From: Paenibacillus profundus
GTDB taxonomy: Bacteria > Bacillota > Bacilli > Paenibacillales > Paenibacillaceae
DNA: 64,000 nucleotides
Direction of reading: 5' to 3'
NCBI RefSeq assembly: GCF_021369635.1
Contig: NZ_JAJNBZ010000004.1
Coordinates: 186,001-250,000 of the forward strand
Both the position numbers and the translations under genes were made by a program. Under the pieces are notes generated by a model. That model saw nothing but the letters and a program-made list of their open reading frames with translations. It had not been told where the DNA came from and searched no databases. Of this stretch, positions 53,673 to 62,069 are shown piece after piece. Position 1 is the stretch's first letter. Each line of letters starts with the position of its first letter.

Positions 53673-53730
53673 AAAAAGAGCATGCGCGTTAATAGCGTCC
53701 TGTGAGGCGCTGACGCGTTTGCTCTTTTTG
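53673..53730 (+). terminator. Terminator of the arg operon
   Basis: AAAAAGAGCA (53673-53682) pairs with TGCTCTTTTT (53720-53729), with an inner CGCG stem. Confidence 0.9.
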
Positions 53731-53758
53731 TATTCCGCACTTTTCACAATTCCATCAT

Positions 53759-53787
53759 TTGCCTACATATGTAAACTTGTGTATAAT
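53759..53787 (+). promoter_or_regulatory. Sigma-A promoter of the kamA-GS operon
   Basis: TTGCCT 53759-53764, 17-bp spacer, TATAAT 53782-53787. Confidence 0.65.
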
Positions 53788-53792
53788 TAACT

Positions 53793-53808
53793 AAAGCGCT
53801 TGCGCTTT
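53793..53808 (+). promoter_or_regulatory. Palindrome at the kamA start site (possible cre-like operator)
   Basis: AAAGCGC-TT-GCGCTTT is a perfect 7-bp inverted repeat over the predicted transcription start. Its AAAGCGCTT core matches the CcpA cre core, but the outer bases fit less well. Confidence 0.4.
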
Positions 53809-53835
53809 TACCCAATTTCATAAGGAGGGATGTCC

Positions 53836-55011
53836 ATGCCTCAACCGAAGTACGTCACCGACATCGACAAGATTACTCAGTTGCCCGAGACGGAAAGGAA
53901 ACGGCTTAAGGAGATCACAGAGAAATTTGTATTCCGCGTTAACGACTATTATTTGAACTTAATTGATTGGAACGACCCCGATGACCCGATACGGAAGCTG
54001 GTTATACCGAATACGGGCGAGCTTCAAGAGTACGGTCGCTGGGATGCCTCAGACGAGGACACGAACTACGTCGTTCCCGGCTGCCAGCACAAGTATGGCA
54101 CGACCGCACTGCTTATCGTGTCAGAAGTATGCGGCGCCTACTGCCGATACTGCTTCCGCAAACGTTTATTCCGCAACGATGTCAAAGAAGCAATGTCCGA
54201 TGTGAATCCGGGCCTAGCTTACATTGCCGAACACCCCGAAATCAACAATGTCCTGTTAACCGGTGGAGACAGCTTAATTCTTGCCACCCCCAAGCTGCGC
54301 ATGATTTTTGAACACTTACGTGCCATTCCACATGTGAAGGTTATTCGCCTAGGCTCCAAGCTGCCTGTATTTAATCCGATGCGAATCTATGAAGACGAGC
54401 AATTGCTAGAGACGATTCGAGAATTTTCTACCCCTGATAATCGCATTTATGTTATGGCGCATATTAATCATCCCAGAGAGATTACTCCGGAAGCCAAGCG
54501 CGGCTTCGAGGCGCTCCATCAAGCGGGCGCGATCGTCGTCAACCAGACGCCGGTGCTGCGCGGAATTAACGACAATGCCGACGTGCTCGGCGAGCTGCTC
54601 GATAAGCTGTCCTGGGCTGGCGTGACCCCCTACTATTTCTTTATTAACCGTCCGGTGGCGGGAAACAGCGAGTTCGTGTTGCCTCTTCAAGACGTATACC
54701 GTCTCGTGGAGGAAGCGAAGTCCAAGACGTCTGGATTAGGCAAAAGAGTACGGTTATCCATGAGCCACACGTCGGGCAAAATTGAAATCTTGGCGATAGA
54801 GGATGGGAAAGCGTATCTGAAGTATCACCAATCCCGTGATGGGAATTACGGTAAGTTCATGGTGCTCGACTGCCCCGCTGATGCCGCCTGGTTCGACGAT
54901 ATGCCGGGCAATGAGCAGTATTGGACGCCACCGCAAAAAAAATCGGAGGACATCGTTTCAGTGAACGCGCTTCCTGATATGCCACAGCGGCGAACGAGGA
55001 GGGATGCGTAA
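53836..55011 (+). CDS. kamA: Lysine 2,3-aminomutase-like radical SAM enzyme
   Basis: A 391-aa KamA-family protein. The radical-SAM cluster motif is CGAYCRYCFRKR near residue 100; GGDSLI near 144 follows; and MSHTSGKIEIL near 310 fits the PLP-Lys region of aminomutases. KamA converts L-lysine to L-beta-lysine with SAM, PLP and a 4Fe-4S cluster. ATG 53836 has AAGGAGGG with 6-base spacing; ATG 53830 abuts that site. It is shorter than clostridial KamA (about 416 aa). The last base of its TAA is the first of the next gene's ATG, so translation is coupled. Confidence 0.88.
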   Translation: MPQPKYVTDIDKITQLPETERKRLKEITEKFVFRVNDYYLNLIDWNDPDDPIRKLVIPNTGELQEYGRWDASDEDTNYVVPGCQHKYGTTALLIVSEVCGAYCRYCFRKRLFRNDVKEAMSDVNPGLAYIAEHPEINNVLLTGGDSLILATPKLRMIFEHLRAIPHVKVIRLGSKLPVFNPMRIYEDEQLLETIREFSTPDNRIYVMAHINHPREITPEAKRGFEALHQAGAIVVNQTPVLRGINDNADVLGELLDKLSWAGVTPYYFFINRPVAGNSEFVLPLQDVYRLVEEAKSKTSGLGKRVRLSMSHTSGKIEILAIEDGKAYLKYHQSRDGNYGKFMVLDCPADAAWFDDMPGNEQYWTPPQKKSEDIVSVNALPDMPQRRTRRDA

Positions 55012-56417
55012 TGCAACGTTCTGTACCGCCGGTAAGCCAAGCGGCAGCACCTAACGCCTCCCCGGAGCAAGGCTCGGAAGAAGAGGCGCCCCCCATTATT
55101 AATGCAGACGGGGTCTTTCAAGAAATGCAGCGCAACGCTGTAGAATACCTTCGTCTGCAATTTACCGACATGTTCGGTGCCATGAAGCAGCTCATCGTGC
55201 ATCGTGACGAGGCAAAAGCGGCTTTGGAGGGAAAAGTGTTGTTTGACGGTTCATCGGTCAAAGGGTACGGCGGCGTAGATCGCTCTGATCTCGCCTTGCA
55301 TCCGGATCCAACTTCATTCCATGTGGAGACGTGGCACGTGAAGGCCACACGCATTGCGTCGGTATATTGCGACGTACGGACCGTAGACGGAGATCGTGCG
55401 CCGGGGTGTACACGCAGCATGCTCCGTGAAGTGATAAGTGAAGCGAAACAGATGGGCTATTCTTATCATATCGGCGTAGAGGGCGAATTTTTCCTCTATC
55501 CGCTGGATGAACAAGGTGTACCGATGCCGGAGACGCATGACCAGGGAGGTTATTTCGACCCTTTTCCCCTGGATCGCGGAGAAGAAGCGAAGCTGGAACT
55601 GCTGCAAGAGATGAGGAAGCAGGGCTTTCAATTGGAAGCCTCGCATCACGAAGTGGCTCCCGGTCAGCACGAGATTAACTTCCGCTTTGGTGAAGCGCTC
55701 ATGATTGCTGACCGTTGGCAGACGTTCAAGCAGCTGACGAAGCAAGTGGCGATGCGCAATGGGCTGCATGCGACCTTTATGCCGAAGCCGATGAGCGGTC
55801 ATAATGGCAACGCGCTGCATTGCAATCAATCGTTGCAGCAGAAGGGGGGCGGCAACGCGTTCCATGACCCGGAGTCGCGGACTGAACTTAGCGATACGGC
55901 TTTGCATTTTGTCGCCGGCTTGCTGAACCATGCGAAGGGGATGGCTGCAATTTCGAATCCGATCGTCAATTCTTACAAGCGGCTGCTACCGGGATATGAA
56001 GCGCCGACGCACATCACATGGTCGGGCAGCAATCGCACCGCTCTAATCCGCATTCCAGCGGCACGCGGTGCCGGGACGCGGGTGGAATATCGTCCGCCGG
56101 ATCCAACGGCCAATCCGTATCTGCTGTTCGCCATCATGTTGAAGTCAGGCTTGGAAGGCATTCGGAATCGGGAAGCTCCGCCGGAGGAAGCGAAGGGAGA
56201 TCTTCACGTGCTGGCAGAGCAAGAGCGTTCCAATTGGGCTGCATATCCACGCGATCTGTACGAAGCGCTGCAGCATATGGAGCAAGATGCGCTTGTCCGG
56301 GATGTGATGGGCAAGGAAGCGATGCAAGAGTATGTCTCGGAAAAATACCGGGAGTACGACAGTTATGCGGCGGAAGTGCACGATTGGGAGATGACGACGT
56401 ATTTCCGCAGCTTCTGA
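55011..56417 (+). CDS. Divergent glutamine synthetase-family ligase, coupled to kamA
   Basis: A 468-aa GS-fold protein. Conserved blocks are FTDMFGAMKQL near residue 51, GEFFLYP near 156 (metal Glu), ASHHEVAPGQHEINF near 207, ATFMPKPMSGHNGNALHCNQS near 246, and NRTALIRIPAARGAGTRVEYR near 341. Typical GlnA has PKPLFGDNGSGMH and STRVEVR at these sites, so the substrate pocket differs. An N-terminal ~30 residues are Pro/Glu-rich. GAGGAGGG lies 8 bases before ATG 55011. GS relatives can glutamylate amines, so gamma-glutamylation of beta-lysine is a plausible but unproven role. Confidence 0.85.
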   Translation: MQRSVPPVSQAAAPNASPEQGSEEEAPPIINADGVFQEMQRNAVEYLRLQFTDMFGAMKQLIVHRDEAKAALEGKVLFDGSSVKGYGGVDRSDLALHPDPTSFHVETWHVKATRIASVYCDVRTVDGDRAPGCTRSMLREVISEAKQMGYSYHIGVEGEFFLYPLDEQGVPMPETHDQGGYFDPFPLDRGEEAKLELLQEMRKQGFQLEASHHEVAPGQHEINFRFGEALMIADRWQTFKQLTKQVAMRNGLHATFMPKPMSGHNGNALHCNQSLQQKGGGNAFHDPESRTELSDTALHFVAGLLNHAKGMAAISNPIVNSYKRLLPGYEAPTHITWSGSNRTALIRIPAARGAGTRVEYRPPDPTANPYLLFAIMLKSGLEGIRNREAPPEEAKGDLHVLAEQERSNWAAYPRDLYEALQHMEQDALVRDVMGKEAMQEYVSEKYREYDSYAAEVHDWEMTTYFRSF

Positions 56418-56444
56418 GCACGAGGACGGCGTAGGGCGTGACCC

Positions 56445-56480
56445 ACAAGAGGATGGCGTATCAGCCATTCTCTTGTTTTT
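56445..56480 (+). terminator. Terminator of the kamA-GS operon
   Basis: ACAAGAGGATGGC pairs with GCCATTCTCTTGT around a 6-nt loop, followed by TTTTT. Confidence 0.88.
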
Positions 56481-56628
56481 AACTCGCATCTGACCAACTG
56501 AAAGAAATACACGGTGAAATTATGTGCTTTTCAGTTTGCGCTGCAGGATGTAATATATCTGTAAAGCCGCGTGCATACAGCTTCAGCGGCGTTGTAGAAT
56601 ATACTAGGAGATAGGGGCGGGTGATCCA

Positions 56629-57123
56629 ATGGAATTTCCGTCTCGTCAAGATTTCGAACTGCTGTCCAAGGAGCAGCGAATCGAGACGATTAAAGCATTG
56701 CGCCTTCATTATCGCATTGTTGAGATGGCGCACAATTTCGGATTCAACAATTCATCTTCCTACTATGCGTGGCTAAAAAAACAAGACATCTATGAAGAGC
56801 TGTGCGGCAAAAGAGAGCTGCATAAGGCCGAACTGCCAACGCCAGAACGAACCATGGAAAAGTATCAGCAAGAGCGGGCAATGGACATGTACCGACAAGA
56901 GAGATTTATGGACATGCATCGGAACGAGAAGACTGTGGAATCCGGTCTGCAAGCACAGGTGAACGCCAGTGCCGATACCGTCAGCTTCAAGTATAACCTC
57001 TCGTTGAATGGTTCCGACGCCGCCAATCTTCTTCGGAAGATTGCAGCCTACATCGAAGATGATGCCCAGCTCTTTACGGTAGAAGTGGCAGTCACCAGAA
57101 ATTCTGCAAAGCACGACGAATAA
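56629..57123 (+). CDS. Unknown small protein with internal MxxYxxER repeats
   Basis: A 164-aa protein. Residues ~20-60 look like a helix-turn-helix (IETIKALRLHYRIVEMAHNF, SSYYAWLKKQDIYEEL). Residues ~78-104 carry three 9-residue repeats of the form M-[ED]-[KM]-[YH]-x-x-E (MEKYQQERA, MDMYRQERF, MDMHRNEKT). The C-terminal ~50 residues are an alternating beta/helix segment (FKYNLSLNGSDAANLLRKIAAYI). I recognise no family. The ribosome site before ATG 56629 (GGGGCGGGTG) is modest. It might bind DNA, by the N-terminal shape only. Confidence 0.65.
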   Translation: MEFPSRQDFELLSKEQRIETIKALRLHYRIVEMAHNFGFNNSSSYYAWLKKQDIYEELCGKRELHKAELPTPERTMEKYQQERAMDMYRQERFMDMHRNEKTVESGLQAQVNASADTVSFKYNLSLNGSDAANLLRKIAAYIEDDAQLFTVEVAVTRNSAKHDE

Positions 57124-57150
57124 ATGCCGATTGGTTCAACGTCGGCAGCG

Positions 57151-57203
57151 AAAAGCCCTTCGGATTATTGGCCGTTCATGGCCGTAATACCGCAGGGCTT
57201 TTT
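57151..57203 (+). terminator. Terminator after the 164-aa gene
   Basis: AAAGCCCT (57152-57159) pairs with AGGGCTTT (57194-57201), with an inner GGCC...GGCC stem, then TTTT. Confidence 0.85.
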
Positions 57204-57517
57204 GTGTTGCGCGGACAAGACTCGATATCGTAGAGTTTTTTGCATTACGCGGACACGATGCCGTGTCGCAGCATGTTTTTGCATTTTAGCTTGTCCTAGT
57301 ATCCGGTTATACAGCTGATGTGCAAGTCCCGTTGAGCGCCTTTGTTTCACTCTCCCCGCGACTCAGGGATTCAAAACAGGTATGAGCAGTTAAGCGTTCA
57401 TTCAATTATTTTGGTAAAAGACAATGTCTGTGAGGAGTATGCAGCAAATATGTAACGCAGAAGTTAATGAGACACATACGGATCAACAAATATCCTCTTT
57501 AATGAGCCGAGCGTAAA
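57204..57517 (+). other. Gene-free stretch between convergent units
   Basis: Contains two tandem hairpin/T-run repeats (57211-57287). The remaining ~230 bases show no gene or recognised signal on either strand. Confidence 0.6.
57211..57287 (+). repeat. Two tandem 38-39-nt hairpin/T-run units
   Basis: Both units begin GCGGACA and end with a T-run plus GCATT. Each has a 4-bp stem with a 9-nt loop at the same position, but with different bases: ACTC/GAGT in the first and ATGC/GCAT in the second. Confidence 0.6.
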
Positions 57518-58066
57518 CTATCTTTCCAAAGCTTCGTATTCCGATTTAAGCATGCCGTAATACACTAAATCCTCGAAGCGATCCCATTTCAGGACGTGCT
57601 CACGGAACATTCCTTCCTGCTTCATACCGAGCTTTTCGATCACTTTGGCTGAGGCCGGATTGCTGGTCATTGACGCAGCCCACATTTTGTGGAGCTCCAA
57701 GGACCCGAAGCCGAATGCCATAACACGCTGTGCCGCCTCCGTAGCAAAGCCCTGCCCCCAGTATGGCTTTCCGACAAAATAGGCCAATTCCCCCCGCCGA
57801 TGATGGCTGGCGATGTTGATGCCCATGCACCCCATTAACGAATCATTGTCTTTGTGGATAATGGCAAACGCATAACCGCTGCCCAGTCGGGCCGCCTCTT
57901 GTCTGGATTCAATCCAGTCTTCGGCGGCGCCGTCTGGATAGGGATGGGGAATGGAGAGTGTGGTCTTCGCAATATCAATATGTCCGGCCAATTGCTGCAC
58001 GTGATGGGCATCGCGAAGCTCGAACGGCCGCAATGTTAGTCTTTCCGTTTCCAGAACAGGCTGCAT
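57518..58066 (-). CDS. GNAT acetyltransferase, RimJ/RimL type
   Basis: A 182-aa acetyltransferase. LETERLTLRPFELRDA at the N-terminus and the acetyl-CoA loop region PYWGQGFATEAAQRVMAFGF near residue 103 define the family. These enzymes acetylate N-termini or small amines; the substrate is unknown. The start is ATG 58066-58064, preceded on its strand by AAGGGGTG; a longer frame starts at 58108 without a site. It is not PseH-like and is 20 kb from the pse genes. Confidence 0.88.
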   Translation of the reverse strand: MQPVLETERLTLRPFELRDAHHVQQLAGHIDIAKTTLSIPHPYPDGAAEDWIESRQEAARLGSGYAFAIIHKDNDSLMGCMGINIASHHRRGELAYFVGKPYWGQGFATEAAQRVMAFGFGSLELHKMWAASMTSNPASAKVIEKLGMKQEGMFREHVLKWDRFEDLVYYGMLKSEYEALER

Positions 58067-58140
58067 AGGAACACCCCTTATCAATATATTTCTAAAAATA
58101 TAGTACAAGGTTCGGAAAAAGCAAGGGGTTATTCTAATGG

Positions 58141-59568
58141 TTACTGGAAATCAGGTCCGTTGACGCCATCCTCCAAAATCGGGCCTTGTTCTTGCTTAGG
58201 ATTGGCCGGCGGGTCCGAAGTTCCCGTATTGACGGCAACGAGCGTCGGCTGCGGTCTATACGTATCCACTGCGATACGCTGGCGTTCGACTTGTTTGCCG
58301 TTCATAAGCTTAATGCGGTATGATTCGACGACATATCCTTTCTTGCCCCGCTGCAACGTTTCGTGCCCGCCGACCGGCAGATCCGCATTTTTCACATATT
58401 TAATCGCAGGCTCCAACACCTTCACCGTCTTGGTCTCCATTTTGTAAGATACATTTGAATCCATCGTGCCGAAAAATTTAATCGAGAGACGATTATTTTC
58501 AGCAGTGGTACGGATGAGCAGATGCTTGCCGGTCGTATTTTTAAATTTGAAATTAATATATCCTTGCGAGAAGGTCGCATCGAGTCCAATCGGCAAATAC
58601 GATACCGGCAGGGAATGATTGCGCCGTTCGACAATTTCGAGTCCGGTGCGCAGCACAGCGTTGTATAGCGTGCTCGACACTTGGCAGATGCCGCCCCCGA
58701 TTCCCGGAACGAGCTTGCCGTTATAAATGACGGGAGCTTCCTTGAAGCCGTACTTCTTCTCCGTTTCCGCGATAACTTTGTCGTAGTCGAACACGTCTCC
58801 TGGCTTCAACACCATGTCATCAATCGTCTTCGCCGCTGACATGACGTTGTGCGTCCGCCCGTCTTCCGCTTGCACGAAGCTAGTCGAGAACTCGACGATT
58901 TTCCGTTCAATGCCTTCTGCCTTTAATGATGCCATCGTCACCGGCGGCTCGCTCACGACAAGCGGAACTTCAATCGCAATCGTTTGCCCTTCATGCCAAG
59001 TATGCGGGATAGCAGCTCGTATAAGCTGTTCCATCTGCATGCGATCAATGCGATATACCGTTTTCTCAGGCGTATACTGAACCTGATCGCCATCTGCAAT
59101 TTTCCGCACGGCATTGACGGGTTTCCCGAACGACTTCGTTTCCCACCCTGGCGTCAAGCGTTCCTTCCATACATTTTCCTTCCAGTGAAAGCGAAGCGTC
59201 CATTCCTTAGGGAATTTCCATCTTGCTTTGATACGATCTAGGAGAGAGCCTTCCTGTAGTCGCTGCAATGCGATCAGGATTTCGCCGGCGTCGTATTGAA
59301 CCCCGAGTTCAGATAGTGTCGTCTTGACTGGGTTCACGCCAGAGCTCCCAAATGTAAAAATGAACGGAGTACGCTCCAGCTGTTGGATACGCTCGCTCAG
59401 CTCCTGACGGAATCCTTCAATAGATTGTCCACTGACATCCCATGATGAAATTCGTACCTGAGGCGGTATCGTAGCCTGTGAGGCGTAGCTATGCCCCCAT
59501 CCCCACAGTGCGGTAACGGCTAACAGAAGCGAGGCGAGGATGATAAACAGTGCATGTATTTTTTTCAA
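58141..59568 (-). CDS. Exported VanW-family protein with G5 domain
   Basis: A 475-aa protein with an N-terminal signal/anchor (LKKIHALFIILASLLLAVTA), a putative peptidoglycan-binding-4-like region (residues ~50-210), a VanW domain (KPGDVFDYDKV, VPGIGGGICQVSSTLYNAVL near residues 290-310), and a C-terminal G5-like domain (ETLQRGKKGYVVESYRI). VanW-type proteins are associated with the cell wall; the activity is unknown. The TTG start at 59568 lies 7 bases after AGGAGG on this strand, which fits better than the longer frame from 59604. Confidence 0.88.
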   Translation of the reverse strand: MKKIHALFIILASLLLAVTALWGWGHSYASQATIPPQVRISSWDVSGQSIEGFRQELSERIQQLERTPFIFTFGSSGVNPVKTTLSELGVQYDAGEILIALQRLQEGSLLDRIKARWKFPKEWTLRFHWKENVWKERLTPGWETKSFGKPVNAVRKIADGDQVQYTPEKTVYRIDRMQMEQLIRAAIPHTWHEGQTIAIEVPLVVSEPPVTMASLKAEGIERKIVEFSTSFVQAEDGRTHNVMSAAKTIDDMVLKPGDVFDYDKVIAETEKKYGFKEAPVIYNGKLVPGIGGGICQVSSTLYNAVLRTGLEIVERRNHSLPVSYLPIGLDATFSQGYINFKFKNTTGKHLLIRTTAENNRLSIKFFGTMDSNVSYKMETKTVKVLEPAIKYVKNADLPVGGHETLQRGKKGYVVESYRIKLMNGKQVERQRIAVDTYRPQPTLVAVNTGTSDPPANPKQEQGPILEDGVNGPDFQ

Positions 59569-59720
59569 AGCAATGCCTCCTGCATTAAAAAAGTGAAAAA
59601 TCAATCTTTTTTCACTATATGCGCGGGGTTAGGCAAACTTTACTTGGAAAGCGATCGGGATGCTCACCGGGGTGGACAAGACGGCTTTTTCACCCTTGAT
59701 TTTGTACTCATAAACTATAC

Positions 59721-60155
59721 TTATCTGCTGTGTTTTTTTAAAAACTCAACTGTTTTCCCTAACGTTTGTTCAGCATGCGGGGAAGTAAAATCAAATTGAT
59801 ACTCATGTCCTAATTCGGGATTGGTCCCGTCAAATAAAACACTTTCCACCTCCACATTATTCTTTGTTAGAACATCTATCAGATCTGCTGAATGTGGCGC
59901 CAGAGGATCGACATCCCCAACTGTCAAAAAGGTAGGAGGGTAATCAGGTGTTATCTGTTTGACCGTAGACATCTCATCCAATCTAGAGAAAGAGGCGAAA
60001 TCCTTCACTCCTGTATATGACCAAAATACCGTCTGAATCCCAATCTTCAGTATTGCAGACGACGGAGGATTAATCATTCTATCCATGTTAAAAACTCCAC
60101 AGTATAAAAGAACTCCTTTTAGCTGTTTTTTATCGATGTGAGGGTGAATATCCAT
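59721..60155 (-). pseudogene. C-terminal remnant of an alpha/beta-hydrolase (esterase)
   Basis: The frame encodes the last ~145 residues of an esterase/lipase-type hydrolase: LKGVLLYCGVF, the acid region PPTFLTVGDVDPLAPHSADL, and the likely catalytic His in GHEYQFD. The N-terminal half with the HGG oxyanion site and the GDSAG nucleophile is missing. Reading upstream on the same strand, the frame continues a few codons and meets a TAG at 60203-60201; the sequence beyond is only vaguely esterase-like. No ribosome site precedes the ATG. It is most simply a decayed gene. Confidence 0.75.
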
Positions 60156-60463
60156 AGACTTTGCTAGTTCTTTTTTTTCATTCGAATCAACCTTTCCTTT
60201 CTAGTTGTTACTACTACTATTTAGTTTGTTAGTTGATCCCGCTAATGCAAGTATTGAGATTGTAACATAACTAGAATGACCATTAAAAATCGTAATAAAC
60301 CTGAAGGATTCATTTATGGTTCGATCGACATTTTCCGTAATATGACCATGTCGAACTTGGTGCAGAGAGTAAAAAGATGTTGAAATTCGCTTTCTTTTAA
60401 AGGAATTGTTGAGCGGGTGTCGAATATATAGAGGCTAATCTTTAAAACATAGGGTGTGATAAT
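60156..60463 (+). other. Region between the esterase remnant and ftsE
   Basis: About 308 bases. The left part is the decayed 5' side of the minus-strand esterase; no convincing ftsE promoter or other gene was found. Confidence 0.5.
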
Positions 60464-61150
60464 TTGATAGAAATGCAAGATGTATGGAAGACGTATCAGG
60501 ATGGCTCGCATGCTTTGCGTGGGATATCTGTATGTATCGAAAAGGATGAATTCGTTTATTTGGTTGGTCCCTCGGGAGCAGGGAAGTCGACCTTTATGAA
60601 AATAATCTATAGAGAAGAAGTTCCGACCAAGGGGCAAATTTTCGTCAGCGGGTTTAATATCGGCAAGCTGAAGCATCGCAAAATTCCGTTTGTCCGACGC
60701 AATATCGGGGTTGTGTTCCAAGATTTCCGGCTGCTGCCGAAGCTGACGGCATATGAGAATGTAGCTTTTGCAATGGAGGTCATCGAGGCGCCGAAGAAGG
60801 TCATTAAGCGCCGCGTACCGGAAGTGCTTGAACTGGTAGGTCTGAAGCATAAGGCAGCGAGTCTCCCGGCTCAACTGTCGGGCGGGGAACAACAGCGGAT
60901 CGCGATTGCCCGAGCAATCGTGAACAATCCATCTGTCATCGTAGCGGATGAGCCGACGGGGAACTTGGACCCGGAGACATCGTGGGGAATTATGAAGCTG
61001 CTGGAGGAAATCAATTTTCGCGGCACGACCATCGTCATGGCGACGCATAACAAAGATATCGTGAACTCGATGCGCAAACGCGTCATCGCTATTGAGCATG
61101 GTCATATCGTTCGAGATGAAGCGCGGGGGGAATACGGCTATGATTTTTAA
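60464..61150 (+). CDS. ftsE: Cell-division ABC transporter ATPase FtsE
   Basis: A 228-aa ATPase. Walker A VGPSGAGKSTF near residue 35, signature LSGGEQQRIAIARAIV near 138, Walker B VIVADEPTGNLDPET near 159. The N-terminus MIEMQDVWKTY is typical. With FtsX it forms a mechanotransmitting complex that activates wall hydrolases; in Bacillus it drives CwlO. TTG 60464 behind AGGGTGTGAT. It overlaps ftsX by 11 bases. Confidence 0.96.
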   Translation: MIEMQDVWKTYQDGSHALRGISVCIEKDEFVYLVGPSGAGKSTFMKIIYREEVPTKGQIFVSGFNIGKLKHRKIPFVRRNIGVVFQDFRLLPKLTAYENVAFAMEVIEAPKKVIKRRVPEVLELVGLKHKAASLPAQLSGGEQQRIAIARAIVNNPSVIVADEPTGNLDPETSWGIMKLLEEINFRGTTIVMATHNKDIVNSMRKRVIAIEHGHIVRDEARGEYGYDF

Positions 61151-62051
61151 CAACTTGGCCCGCCACTTCAGAGAGGGAAGCAAGAGTGTTTTTCGCAACG
61201 GCTGGATGTCATTCGCTTCCGTCATTTCTATCGTCATCTCTTTGTTCATTCTCGGCGTGTTCATGTTCTTATCTATTAATGTGAACACCATTACGAACCA
61301 AATAGACAATCAGGTGCAAATTCGTGTGTTTATGAAGCTGGATACTACAGAGGAACAGAGACAGCTGGTGGAGACGGACATCGGCAACATGTCCGAAGTG
61401 AGCAAGGTCATTCCCGTGCCCAAAGAAGAAGGCATGAAGCTGCTGCAGGAAAGCTTGGGCGAAGATGGCAAGGATCTGTTGAGCGGCTATACGAAGGAAA
61501 CGAATCCGCTGCCGGATTCATTTACGGTAGAAGTGTACGAGCCGACGGCGATCGCTATGGTAGCGAAGAAGATTAATGCCATTAATGAGACGAACAGCGC
61601 GAAACCAATCTGGAAAGTGCAATACGGCAAGGGTACGGTAGAATCGCTCTTTAAAGTTACGCAGACAGTACGCAACTTCGGGTTAATCGTCGTAGCAGGC
61701 TTGGCGGTTACGGCCATGTTCCTCATTTCGAACACAATTAAAGTTACGATTATGGCGCGGCAGCGCGAGATAAGCATTATGAAGCTGGTAGGGGCGACGA
61801 ATATGTTTATCCGCGGACCGTTTTTTATAGAAGGAGCGCTCTTGGGCATTCTCGGTTCGGCCGTTACACTCGGACTGTTGTTCTACGGATATCAGCAATT
61901 GATCACGCATTTCGAGTTCGGTTTATTAATGATTAAGCTGGTCCCGCTGCAGGACGTATGGCTTCTTATCGGCGGCACCTTGCTTGGCTTGGGAATTGTC
62001 ATCGGCATGTGGGGAAGCACGATCTCCATCCGTAAATTTTTGAAAGTCTAA
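61140..62051 (+). CDS. ftsX: Cell-division ABC transporter permease FtsX
   Basis: A 303-aa membrane protein with the FtsX layout: one N-terminal segment (FASVISIVISLFILGVFMFL near 27-47), a large extracellular loop (~50-175), and three C-terminal segments (LIVVAGLAVTAMFLI, LGILGSAVTLGLLFY, VWLLIGGTLLGLGIVIG). MARQREISIMKLVGAT near 208 is the FtsX hallmark. ATG 61140 is chosen, with GGGGGGAA upstream; the longer frame from 61092 lies inside ftsE. The partner hydrolase or its activator is likely the next gene. Confidence 0.95.
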   Translation: MIFNNLARHFREGSKSVFRNGWMSFASVISIVISLFILGVFMFLSINVNTITNQIDNQVQIRVFMKLDTTEEQRQLVETDIGNMSEVSKVIPVPKEEGMKLLQESLGEDGKDLLSGYTKETNPLPDSFTVEVYEPTAIAMVAKKINAINETNSAKPIWKVQYGKGTVESLFKVTQTVRNFGLIVVAGLAVTAMFLISNTIKVTIMARQREISIMKLVGATNMFIRGPFFIEGALLGILGSAVTLGLLFYGYQQLITHFEFGLLMIKLVPLQDVWLLIGGTLLGLGIVIGMWGSTISIRKFLKV

Positions 62052-62069
62052 GTTCGAGGAGGAGCCGCG

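Noticed and set aside
57518-58066. This GNAT as the missing PseH
   Set aside because: It is of the RimJ/RimL type, on the opposite strand and 20 kb from the pse genes.
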